Shown piece after piece: positions 16,420-24,773 of a DNA stretch of 64,000 nt. Each line of letters opens with the position of its first letter. The stretch's first letter is position 1. The translations under genes and the position numbers were made by a program. The stretch is from CALKXV01 sp964632495. GTDB lineage: Bacteria; Pseudomonadota; Alphaproteobacteria; Rhodobacterales; Rhodobacteraceae. The stretch is from assembly GCA_964632495.1 (NCBI GenBank), contig CAZWDS010000007.1:8641-72640 (forward strand). Reading direction: 5' to 3'. The notes beneath the pieces are model-generated. The model saw nothing but the letters and a program-made list of their open reading frames with translations. It was not told the DNA's origin and searched no databases.

Positions 16420-17730
16420 ATGAACATGGAAACGCAGAACGTCACCGCGCCACCGGCGCCACGCTCGATCGAGGGAATGAAGCTTCCCGTCGTGATGATG
16501 CGGGACATCCTTTTAAAAACGATTTTTCGCATGAATGTCGAAACCTGCGGCGAGTTGTCGAGAAACATCTGCCTGCCGATCCCGGTGACGCAGGAACTGA
16601 TTGACATGGCACGTGATCAAAAGCTGTTGCAATCGACGGGTACGCTGCATGCGAACTCGGGCGGCGATATGGGGTATCAGCTGACCGATGCTGGTAAGCA
16701 GCGCGCTTTGGACGCTTTGGCACAGTCTGAGTATTATGGCGCGATGCCCGTTCCCCTTGAGGTTTACGCCGAGCAGGTGAAACGCCAGTCGATCCGAAAC
16801 ATCCACGTGACCCGTGACCAGCTTTTGGGCGCAATGGGGCACTTGATTTTGCCTGACGAGTTGCTGGATCATTTGGGACCTGCGGTTGGCGCTGGTCGCT
16901 CGATCCTGATGTATGGGCCGCCGGGCAACGGTAAATCATCGATCTCGAACGGTATTCGCGACGCTCTTGGCGACAAGATCTATATTCCACGCGCCATCGA
17001 ATACTCCGGTCAGGTGATCACGGTCTATGACCCGATTGTACACTCGGCTGCGGAAGAACAGATCGATGATCCGAACTCGCTGCGACGGGCATCTGGTCGC
17101 TATGACACGCGTTATGTGCTGTGCGAACGGCCCACAGTGATCACTGGTGGTGAATTGTCGCTGGCCATGCTGGACTTGGTTTATAACCCGACCGCGCGGA
17201 CCTATCAGGCGCCGTTGCAGTTGAAATCCACCGGCGGCATCTTCATCGTGGATGACCTTGGTCGACAAGAAGAACCGCCACAGGCCCTGGTCAACCGCTG
17301 GATTGTTCCGCTGGAAGAGAACAAAGATATTCTGGCCCTGCAATCGGGTGAAAAATTCGAAGTACCATTCGACACCCTTGTGATTTTCTCGACCAACTTC
17401 CACCCGAACGAGATTTTCGATAAAGCGGCCCTGCGTCGTATCTTCTTCAAGATCAAAATCGACGGTCCGGATCAGGAAGATTATCTGAAAATCTTTGCCA
17501 TGGTCGCCAGGAAACGAAAAATTCCTTTGGACGAGGATACGTTGGTTTATCTTATCAAGAACAAGTATCCAACCATCGACAACATCTACGCGAACTATCA
17601 GCCGATCTTCCTGGTCGATCAGATGATTTCGATCTGCGAATTCGAAGGCATCCCGTATCAGATGTCGCCAGAGTTGATTGACCGAGCTTGGGCGAACATG
17701 TTCGTAAAAGAAGAAAAGATCGTCCACTAA
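16420..17730 (+). CDS. AAA-type ATPase associated with the Tad locus
   Basis: The 436-residue protein starts at the ATG at 16420, with GAGGCAGGG upstream. The N-terminal 130 residues look like a winged-helix or adaptor region (TCGELSRNICLPIPVTQELI, GYQLTDAGKQRALDAL). The ATPase core shows Walker A LMYGPPGNGKSSISNGI, Walker B STGGIFIVDDLGRQEE and a sensor-1-like block LVIFSTNFHPNEIF. There is no signal or membrane helix, so it is cytoplasmic. It ends the Tad region and has a strong terminator. Its role in pilus function is not known to me; regulation or remodelling of another protein is the likely kind of work. Confidence 0.7.
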   Translation: MNMETQNVTAPPAPRSIEGMKLPVVMMRDILLKTIFRMNVETCGELSRNICLPIPVTQELIDMARDQKLLQSTGTLHANSGGDMGYQLTDAGKQRALDALAQSEYYGAMPVPLEVYAEQVKRQSIRNIHVTRDQLLGAMGHLILPDELLDHLGPAVGAGRSILMYGPPGNGKSSISNGIRDALGDKIYIPRAIEYSGQVITVYDPIVHSAAEEQIDDPNSLRRASGRYDTRYVLCERPTVITGGELSLAMLDLVYNPTARTYQAPLQLKSTGGIFIVDDLGRQEEPPQALVNRWIVPLEENKDILALQSGEKFEVPFDTLVIFSTNFHPNEIFDKAALRRIFFKIKIDGPDQEDYLKIFAMVARKRKIPLDEDTLVYLIKNKYPTIDNIYANYQPIFLVDQMISICEFEGIPYQMSPELIDRAWANMFVKEEKIVH

Positions 17731-17764
17731 ATCACCTATTTCGCCTCGCTTCGCGAGTCGACCC

Positions 17765-17799
17765 GCGCCCGGAGCTTACGCTCCGGGCGCTATTTTTTT
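17765..17799 (+). terminator. Rho-independent terminator after the Tad-associated ATPase
   Basis: A perfect eleven-base GC-rich stem (GCGCCCGGAGC/GCTCCGGGCGC) with loop TTAC, followed by TATTTTTTT. It cleanly ends the Tad region. Confidence 0.9.
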
Positions 17800-17903
17800 G
17801 CGTATTTTTAAAGAGATGAAGCCCCTGACAGTCCGAAGTGTCTAGGGCATTTTCATTGATGGGAGCGGGTGTTAGCCTTCCTTGAGCAGCCGGAGAGCTT
17901 GTC

Positions 17904-18905
17904 GTGCAGGACCCCAGTCTACTGACGTTTACGGTGATGAAAAACGAAGGCCCCTTCATTCTGGAGTGGTTGGCGTGGCAGCGCCTGATGGGCGTTGATC
18001 GTGTTCTTGTTCTGACCAACGATTGCGATGATGGGACCGACAGGCTTTTGGACGCGCTGGACCGTGAAGGGATTGTGCGTCATCTGCCCAATCCGGTCAG
18101 CGTTATGCCGGATGGCTTAGCGCTTCAGCCTCATACTGCCGGGATCGCGTACGCCAAGTTGCTGCCGGAGTGGCGCGGCGCAGATTATATATTCCTGAGC
18201 GATGTCGACGAGTTTCCTGTCATCCGGAAGGGCGGTGGCACGTTGAAAGACTTGCTTCGGCGGTTGGATTTTCCGGACGTAATCAGCATGTCAGAAACAG
18301 TGTTCGGTACCGGCGACATCCACGATTTCGAAGATCAGGCCGTGACGGCTCAATTCTTGAAAAGCGCCAGCACGCGTCCCGGAAAATGGCGTGCAAGGCG
18401 CGGGTTTAAATCGATCACGCGCAACGACCCAAAACTGGTGATCCGCAATCATCGCCCCATAGCGCGACAAGCCGTTGCCCAAAACCTTAACTGGCTGGAC
18501 GGATCGGGCCAGACGTTTCCTCAGGACCTGCGCCATGTTCATCAGAAAGGCTGCGACGCCCGAGGCATGTTCGATCTGGTGATGCTGCACCATTACGCGT
18601 TGCGCTCGCTTGAGAGCTTTCTTGTTAAAGTCGCGCGTGGCGATGCTGTTGTGGAAGGCCGCGTTGATGCCACTTACTTTCGCCGCCGCAATCAACTGGC
18701 GGAAGCCAACACAGACATGCTGGCGCATCAACCCGCACTGTTGGACGAAATCGGCCGCCTGAAATCTTTGCCCGATATTGCTGAATTGCATGAAACATCT
18801 GTAGCCGCGCATCGCGCCAAGATCACCGCACTAAAAGACACGCCGCTTTACGACCAGCTTTTGACACTGACAAAAGGTTCAGACGCGGCTCTTGGCGATG
18901 CCTGA
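17904..18905 (+). CDS. Glycosyltransferase family 2-like protein
   Basis: The 333-residue protein starts with GTG at 17904, preceded by GGAGAG. The N-terminus reads TFTVMKNEGPFILEWLAWQRL, and DYIFLSDVDEFPVI carries the DxD metal-nucleotide motif. This is the arrangement of the Glyco_tranf_2_4 group, which often decorates surface glycans. No membrane helix is seen, so it is cytoplasmic. The end overlaps the helicase gene by eight bases, so the two share a transcript although their functions seem unrelated. Confidence 0.78.
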   Translation: MQDPSLLTFTVMKNEGPFILEWLAWQRLMGVDRVLVLTNDCDDGTDRLLDALDREGIVRHLPNPVSVMPDGLALQPHTAGIAYAKLLPEWRGADYIFLSDVDEFPVIRKGGGTLKDLLRRLDFPDVISMSETVFGTGDIHDFEDQAVTAQFLKSASTRPGKWRARRGFKSITRNDPKLVIRNHRPIARQAVAQNLNWLDGSGQTFPQDLRHVHQKGCDARGMFDLVMLHHYALRSLESFLVKVARGDAVVEGRVDATYFRRRNQLAEANTDMLAHQPALLDEIGRLKSLPDIAELHETSVAAHRAKITALKDTPLYDQLLTLTKGSDAALGDA

Positions 18906-21306
18906 CCTGCTGCCAAAGCGGTTCGAAGATTGGTTTGCGGATCGCGGCTGGTCTGCGCACCCGCATCAAATTGACCTTCTGGAGCGCGCAAAAGCCCCTT
19001 CGCAATTGTTGATCGCGCCTACGGGAGGCGGCAAAACCCTCGCTGGTTTTCTGCCATCGCTGGTCGAGCTTGCCGATGGCCGCCACCAAGGCATGCACAC
19101 GCTCTATGTGTCACCCCTCAAAGCCTTGGCAGCTGACATCAAGCGCAATCTTGGCACGCCAATTGCCGAAATGAACCTGCCCATCCGTGTCGAAGACCGT
19201 ACAGGCGACACCAAAACCACCGTCAAGAAACGCCAACGGGTCGATCCACCGCACATTCTTCTGACAACCCCGGAAAGCCTTGCGCTTTTGCTAAGCTATG
19301 AAGATGCGCCGCGCATGTTCGCAGGATTAAGCCGGGTGATCGTCGATGAAATCCACGCCCTTGCGGAATCGAAACGTGGCGACCAACTGATGTTGGGACT
19401 GGCTGATCTGCAAACACTGTGTCCCGGGCTGCGCCGGGTTGGACTGTCTGCCACTGTCGAAGATCCAGCCGCTATTGCCCATTTTCTAGCCCGTCACCCT
19501 GATCCCTGCCCGATCCTGCACGCGGATCCCGGACCAGACCCGGACATTGCAATGCTTGACACAGATGCCTTGCCGCCTTGGTCCGGTGGTGGTGGGAAAT
19601 ACGCCATCCCAGACGTGCTGAACGAGGTCAAAAAGCACAAGACAACTCTGATATTTCACAACACACGCGCCCAGGCCGAAATCTTTTTCCGAGAACTTTG
19701 GCTGGCGAACGACGGCGGCCTGCCGATCGGTATTCACCACGGCTCTCTCGCTCGCCCACAACGAGAAAAGGTCGAAGCCGCGATGGTCGAAGGTGACCTC
19801 AGAGCCATTGTATGCACAGGAACTTTGGATTTGGGCATCGATTGGGGTGATGTGGACCTGATCATTCAGGTCGGGGCGCCAAAAAACGTCAAACGTCTGG
19901 TTCAACGCATTGGCCGCGCCAATCACCGCTACAACGCGCCATCAAAAGCACTGATCGTTCCGGCGAACCGCTTCGAAGTGGTTGAATGCGTGGCAGCACT
20001 CGATGCCGTTCGCGCCCATGATCTGGACGGAGAGGCACGCGGAGCCGGGCCACGCGATGTCCTTTGCCAACACATCCTGATCCGCGCCTGTCGCGGGCCG
20101 TTCTCAGCCGATGATTTTTTTGATACTGTTCGCTCTGCCGGGGGATACTCGGGTCTTAGCCGCGCCAGCTTCGACGCCTGTCTCGATCTTATGGCAACAG
20201 GCGGCTATGCCCTTCGCGCCTATGATCGTTGGCAGCGATTGAAACAAGGCTCCGACGGGAATTGGCATCTAAGGGACCCACGCAGCCCCAGCATCATCCG
20301 CCGAAACCTAGGCACCATTCAGGACACCGACACCCTGAAAGTCCGCATGCGCAATCGGCGCGGCGGCAAAGCCTTAGGCGAAATCGAAGAAGGCTTCGCG
20401 GCAAGCCTGACACCCGGCGACACCTTTCTGATCGGCGGGAGGATCGTGCGATACGAAAGCTTGCGCGAAATGACTGTCGAAGTTTCGCCCCGCGCCGACA
20501 AGGCTCCTAAGATCGCCACCTTCAACGGGACAAAGTTCGCAACCTCGACGCAACTCAGCCAGCGCATCCTGAAGATGTTCAAAGACAAGGACTGGTCCCG
20601 CCTACCCAAACACACCTCTGATTGGCTTCAGCTTCAAACCAAACGCTCAAAACTGCCCGAAGCCGACCGCATCCTTGTGGAAAGCTTTCCCTATGATGGC
20701 CGGCAAAACACCTGCATCTACGGATTTGCCGGACGCAACGCGATGCAAACACTGGGTCTCTTGCTCACCCGGCAAATGGAGGACCTCGGGCTTGCACCTC
20801 TGGGCTTTGTGGCGTCCGACTATGCCGTGCTGATCTGGGGCCTGGACAAAGTGCCAGACCCCGCCGCGTTGTTTCATGCAGACGCTTTGCGCCATGCCTT
20901 TGACACCTGGATGGCCGGGAACGCCGTCATGAAACGCACCTTCAAAGCCACGGCCACAGTCGCGATGATGCTGCAACGGAACTACGGGTCAAATCGCCGA
21001 TCTGGGCGGCAAGCCACGTTCTCGTCCGACATCCTTTATGACACATTGCTGAAATACGACCCCGACCACCTGATGCTGACGATCACGAAAGAAGAAGCCA
21101 TGCGAGGTTTGGTCGACTTTGGAAGGATCGAAGACATGCTGGACCGTACGAACGGCCATGTCGATCACCTGATCCTTGACCGCATCCCGCCCTTGGCCGC
21201 GCCGCTCTTTCTAGAACCCAACCGCATCCCGATCGTTGGCGAGGGCCGCGACCGTATCCTGGCCGCCGAAGCAGAAAAACTTATGGCAACCGCAGGGCTA
21301 ACCTGA
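18898..21306 (+). CDS. Lhr-type DEXH-box helicase (ligase-associated DNA damage response type)
   Basis: The protein has 802 residues from the ATG at 18898 (a TTG six bases earlier is possible). Superfamily 2 motifs are clear: Q-like HPHQIDLLERA, Walker A IAPTGGGKTLAGF, DEIH in VIVDEIHALAESKRGDQ, SAT in VGLSATVED, then the second RecA domain with IFHNTRAQAEIFF, GIHHGSLARPQREKVE and VQRIGRANHRY. The Lhr-like winged-helix and C-terminal parts follow. In many bacteria this subfamily lies with an ATP-dependent DNA ligase, an exonuclease and a phosphoesterase and is thought to serve DNA repair; none of these partners is near it here. Confidence 0.85.
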   Translation: MPDLLPKRFEDWFADRGWSAHPHQIDLLERAKAPSQLLIAPTGGGKTLAGFLPSLVELADGRHQGMHTLYVSPLKALAADIKRNLGTPIAEMNLPIRVEDRTGDTKTTVKKRQRVDPPHILLTTPESLALLLSYEDAPRMFAGLSRVIVDEIHALAESKRGDQLMLGLADLQTLCPGLRRVGLSATVEDPAAIAHFLARHPDPCPILHADPGPDPDIAMLDTDALPPWSGGGGKYAIPDVLNEVKKHKTTLIFHNTRAQAEIFFRELWLANDGGLPIGIHHGSLARPQREKVEAAMVEGDLRAIVCTGTLDLGIDWGDVDLIIQVGAPKNVKRLVQRIGRANHRYNAPSKALIVPANRFEVVECVAALDAVRAHDLDGEARGAGPRDVLCQHILIRACRGPFSADDFFDTVRSAGGYSGLSRASFDACLDLMATGGYALRAYDRWQRLKQGSDGNWHLRDPRSPSIIRRNLGTIQDTDTLKVRMRNRRGGKALGEIEEGFAASLTPGDTFLIGGRIVRYESLREMTVEVSPRADKAPKIATFNGTKFATSTQLSQRILKMFKDKDWSRLPKHTSDWLQLQTKRSKLPEADRILVESFPYDGRQNTCIYGFAGRNAMQTLGLLLTRQMEDLGLAPLGFVASDYAVLIWGLDKVPDPAALFHADALRHAFDTWMAGNAVMKRTFKATATVAMMLQRNYGSNRRSGRQATFSSDILYDTLLKYDPDHLMLTITKEEAMRGLVDFGRIEDMLDRTNGHVDHLILDRIPPLAAPLFLEPNRIPIVGEGRDRILAAEAEKLMATAGLT

Positions 21307-21336
21307 CAAGGCGCACACCAACACATTCCTCTTGTT

Positions 21337-21395
21337 ACAAATACTTCGGGGAAGACGACCCGGACACCGTCCGGGGCGGCGGGGCAGAGCCCCAA
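21337..21395 (+). repeat. Dispersed intergenic element, copy A
   Basis: It contains CAAATACTTCGGGG, an inner hairpin CCCGGAC/GTCCGGG (21359-21375) and the box GGGGCAGAGCCCC (21381-21393). The same two boxes occur in three other spacers of this window. It lies between the convergent helicase and argE-like genes, reading in the direction of the helicase, and may act as a transcription terminator for one or both. Confidence 0.7.
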
Positions 21396-21438
21396 ATCGC
21401 GCGCAGCGCACTAAATAGCTTGCGCGCAAGCGCTCCGT

Positions 21439-22608
21439 TCAACGGGTCAAACTGTCGATGACCCGCGCCAGAAAGGCTTCGCCCGCCTCAAGCTGTTCGA
21501 TGGCGATGAACTCGTCGGCCTGATGCGCCTGAGCGATGTCACCCGGTCCACACACCACCGCCGAATACCCGGCGTTCTGGAAATGCCCCGCTTCTGTGCC
21601 ATAGCTCACCACATGGGTGCCGTTGTCACCCGTGATGCCGCGCACGAGATTTTCCGCCGCACCATCCTCTTCTGGGCGCAGCCCCGGCACATCAAAGAAC
21701 GGGCTGAGATCGATCCCGGACGTTGGTGCTATCGCTTTCATCTCAGCCTCTATTCGCGCGACCTCCGCGCGAAACGCATTCATCCGCGCTTCGGTGTCAT
21801 CGTCTGGCGTAAACCGCCAATCAATGCCAAAGTTGCAATCACCAGCCGTGATATTGTGCGCCGTCCCGCCCGAGATCGTACCCACATGCACCGTCGTAAA
21901 GGGTGGCGTAAAGATCGAAGCGACCGCCCCCGGTTCCTTGGCCCGGATCGCGTCATTCTCGGCGTTCGCCCAACCGATCAAACGGGCCGCTTCCATGATC
22001 GCGTTGACCCCTTCGTGCATCAAAGACGAATGCACTTCGAAGCCTTTCACACGCACATCAAAGCCAGAACTCCCTTTGTGTCCGGTCACACATTTCATCA
22101 TCGAAGGCTCGCCAATGATCGCCAACGCCGCTTTGGGCAAACCCGCCGCCTGCATTGCCTCGATCAAGGGGGGGGCGCCCATGCAGCCGATTTCTTCGTC
22201 AAACGACAAAGCAATTTGCAAAGGACGTTTCAGATCTGCCTTCAGGGCCCCTTGCACCGCGTGCAGCGCCAAAGCGTCGAACCCCTTCATGTCACATGTG
22301 CCGCGCCCGAAAAGCTTGCCGTCCCGCTCAGTCACCACCCAAGGATCGCTGGACCAATCCTGGCCTTCCACGGGCACGACATCAGTATGACCCGACAAGA
22401 CGATCCCGCCCTCTACATCCGGCCCAATGCTGCAGAACAGAGCTTCTTTTCTCGGATCGCCCGTTTTCGGCATCCGGTGCGCGGTTACGCCAAGCGCGGT
22501 CAAATAATCTGCCACCCAGTCGATCAAAGGCAGATTGGTGTCACTGCTGACTGTTGGGAAGCCAACCAAAGCCTCCATGATTGCCCGCGCGTTTGGCGCT
22601 TCACTCAT
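21439..22608 (-). CDS. argE: Acetylornithine deacetylase (ArgE/DapE/CPG2 metallohydrolase family)
   Basis: The protein has 389 residues. Metal ligand motifs of the M20 family are seen: VLSGHTDVVPVEGQDW (His and the catalytic Asp), GRGTCDMKGFDAL (bridging Asp), SFDEEIGCMGAPP (general-base Glu and next Glu) and GTEAGHFQNAG (last His). The family removes acyl groups from amino acids; ArgE makes ornithine for arginine. The start overlaps the stop of the upstream transporter ATPase by four bases, so it is made together with a peptide importer. An N-acyl amino acid or dipeptide hydrolase that acts on imported substrate is an alternative to a true ArgE. Confidence 0.82.
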   Translation of the reverse strand: MSEAPNARAIMEALVGFPTVSSDTNLPLIDWVADYLTALGVTAHRMPKTGDPRKEALFCSIGPDVEGGIVLSGHTDVVPVEGQDWSSDPWVVTERDGKLFGRGTCDMKGFDALALHAVQGALKADLKRPLQIALSFDEEIGCMGAPPLIEAMQAAGLPKAALAIIGEPSMMKCVTGHKGSSGFDVRVKGFEVHSSLMHEGVNAIMEAARLIGWANAENDAIRAKEPGAVASIFTPPFTTVHVGTISGGTAHNITAGDCNFGIDWRFTPDDDTEARMNAFRAEVARIEAEMKAIAPTSGIDLSPFFDVPGLRPEEDGAAENLVRGITGDNGTHVVSYGTEAGHFQNAGYSAVVCGPGDIAQAHQADEFIAIEQLEAGEAFLARVIDSLTR

Positions 22609-24467
22609 GACGTCACCATGTTCGGTGTCGCGTCGTCCCGATCAAATCCACCCCAGTTGCCTTTCAAAACGAAATGTCCCGGCGTGACCTCGTCATAAAC
22701 CGAAGGTTCCGGCGTGTGATCCACCGGGAAAATCGGTGATGGAATGGGTTTGAAGTTCAGGTCCCGCTCGCTTTTGCGTTTCCGAGGGTCGGCGACGGGC
22801 ACAGCAGACAATAAGGATCGCGTGTAAGGGTGCTGTGGGTCTTCAAAAATCGCCGAACGCGGCCCAATCTCAACAATCCGGCCCAGATACATCACGCCCA
22901 CCTGATGGCTGACCCGTTCGACCACCGCCATGTCATGGCTGATAAACAACATCGAAATCCCTAATTCGGCCTGCAATTCCATCAGCAGGTTCAAAACCTG
23001 CGCCTGAACAGACACGTCCAAGGCGCTGACCGCTTCATCGGCGATGATCAGTTTGGGGTTCAGCGACAAGGCCCGCGCAATCGCAATCCGTTGACGTTGC
23101 CCGCCTGACAATTCGTGGGGGAACCGGTTCATGAAGCTGCGCGGCAATTCCACGCGATCAAACAAAGCCGCCACCCTGTCATTGCGCTCGGACGCGTCTG
23201 CGATGCCGTAATTCAAAAGCGGTTCGGCCACTTGATCAGCCAGTTTCATCTGTGGATTAAGCGATGCAAACGGGTCCTGAAACACCATCTGCATATCGCG
23301 CCGCGCCAATCGCAATTCTTCGGTGGCAAAGTCCAACACGTTCTTGCCATCCAGCCAAACCTCGCCCGAGGTCGGCTCGATCAGGCGCAGAACCGAGCGC
23401 CCGCATGATGATTTGCCGCACCCGCTTTCGCCCACAAGGCTAAGCGTTTGACCGGATTTGACCTGAAACGAGACATCTTCAACAGCATGCACATTGGCCA
23501 CCGTGCGGCGCAGGAACCCACCTTTGACCGGAAAGCGCGTGGTTAGATTTTTGACGTCCAACAATACTTTGTCTTCCGCCGGAATGATCTGAGCCACCTG
23601 TGATCCGCCATCGCCCATCAAACGCATCAACTCGGGCGCGGGTTTGCCGCGCATTTCGCCCAACTTTGGCACTGCGGCCAGCAGCGCCTTGGTGTAATCG
23701 TGGGTCGGGTTTTCAAAAATCTCTTCGACCGTGCCCTCTTCCACCTTGTTGCCACGGAACATGACAACCACTCGGTCGGCCATCTGAGCGACCACGGCCA
23801 TGTCATGGGTGATAAACAAAACAGCAGTGCCGGTTTCCCGTTTCAAGCGGTCAATCAACGCCAGAATTTCAGCCTGAATAGTAACGTCCAGCGCCGTGGT
23901 CGGTTCGTCTGCAATCAAAAGCTTGGGTTCGCAGGCCAAGGCCATGGCGATCACCACGCGTTGGCGCATGCCACCTGAAAGTTCGTGGGGGTATTGTTCC
24001 AATCGCCGCTCGGGTTCGGGAATGCGGACCTGACGCAGCAAATCAAGCGCGCGTTCGGTCGCCTGTTCTTTGGACATGCCCTTGTGAACGCGCAAACCTT
24101 CGGTCAACTGCCGCCCGACCGTGAAGACGGGATTAAGCGAGGTCATCGGTTCCTGAAAGATCATCCCGATCTCGTTGCCGCGAATGTTACGCATAACATC
24201 GTCATTCGCCTCGGCTACGTCGATGGTGCCGGCGTCGCCCCGATCAAACAGCAATTCGCCGCCTGCAATATTGCCGCCGCCAAATTCGACTAAACGCATC
24301 AGCGAAAGCGACGATACCGACTTTCCGGACCCCGATTCGCCCACAATGCAGACGGTTTCACCCGCGTGGACATCAAAACTGACATCTTCGACGCCAACAA
24401 CTGGGCCGTCCTTGGTCTGAAATTCGACACGCAGTTTACGTAGTGACGCAAGCGGCTGATCCAGCAT
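22605..24467 (-). CDS. Peptide ABC transporter, fused double ATPase (DppD-DppF type)
   Basis: The 620-residue protein contains two complete ABC ATPase domains in tandem. Walker A motifs are VGESGSGKSVSSLSL and VGESGCGKSSCGRSVL, signature motifs are HELSGGMRQRV and HELSGGQRQRI, and Walker B motifs are LLIADEPTTALD and LIIADEAVSALD. The ATG at 24467 is chosen because GAGGGA lies just upstream; a TTG at 24479 is possible. Each half ends with the oligopeptide transporter C-terminal region (for example THDYTKALLAAVPKLG). It is divergent from the binding protein and permeases that it must serve, and is translationally coupled to the ArgE-like gene. Confidence 0.93.
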   Translation of the reverse strand: MLDQPLASLRKLRVEFQTKDGPVVGVEDVSFDVHAGETVCIVGESGSGKSVSSLSLMRLVEFGGGNIAGGELLFDRGDAGTIDVAEANDDVMRNIRGNEIGMIFQEPMTSLNPVFTVGRQLTEGLRVHKGMSKEQATERALDLLRQVRIPEPERRLEQYPHELSGGMRQRVVIAMALACEPKLLIADEPTTALDVTIQAEILALIDRLKRETGTAVLFITHDMAVVAQMADRVVVMFRGNKVEEGTVEEIFENPTHDYTKALLAAVPKLGEMRGKPAPELMRLMGDGGSQVAQIIPAEDKVLLDVKNLTTRFPVKGGFLRRTVANVHAVEDVSFQVKSGQTLSLVGESGCGKSSCGRSVLRLIEPTSGEVWLDGKNVLDFATEELRLARRDMQMVFQDPFASLNPQMKLADQVAEPLLNYGIADASERNDRVAALFDRVELPRSFMNRFPHELSGGQRQRIAIARALSLNPKLIIADEAVSALDVSVQAQVLNLLMELQAELGISMLFISHDMAVVERVSHQVGVMYLGRIVEIGPRSAIFEDPQHPYTRSLLSAVPVADPRKRKSERDLNFKPIPSPIFPVDHTPEPSVYDEVTPGHFVLKGNWGGFDRDDATPNMVTS

Positions 24468-24773
24468 GATATCCCTCAAGCATTAAAGCTATCGGACGCT
24501 AGACCCGGGCGAGGCAGCGTGTCAAACCAATCGCCCAAAAAACAAGCGCGCGCAAAGTTTGGGCAGAAAACAAGGCGCTCGTTGGCGGCAGTGCTTGCAA
24601 TCTGCTTAAAAATCGTTCGAAGTTACCGCACACGTGCCCAGGGTGGGACGATCAACAACAACAACAAAGTTGGACGCAGAGCGCCTTGAAGCAACCTGCA
24701 CTTCATCAACCCCAACCTTGCCTGCCTTTTGGCGGGCACGAAGGCACGAACGAATCCAGCAAGGAGTGAAAAT
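24468..24773. promoter_or_regulatory. Divergent regulatory region of the peptide transporter
   Basis: No gene is seen in these 306 bases between the double ATPase (minus) and the binding protein (plus). GCCCAAA and TTTGGGC form an inverted repeat with a wide spacer near 24531-24565. A simple repeat (ACAACAACAACAA, near 24654-24667) and a seven-base hairpin GCCTGCC-TTTT-GGCGGGC (24720-24737) lie in the probable leader of the binding protein gene, whose Shine-Dalgarno AAGGAG starts at 24761. Promoters for both directions must lie here, but I could not assign boxes. Confidence 0.45.

Noticed and set aside
21523..22698. Plus-strand frame of 391 codons opposite argE
   Set aside because: Shadow of the metallohydrolase gene in high-GC sequence; its product has Arg/His-rich composition without domains.
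24650..24670. CRISPR-like or satellite repeat (ACA units)
   Set aside because: Only a short simple run of ACA units; no spaced direct repeats are present.
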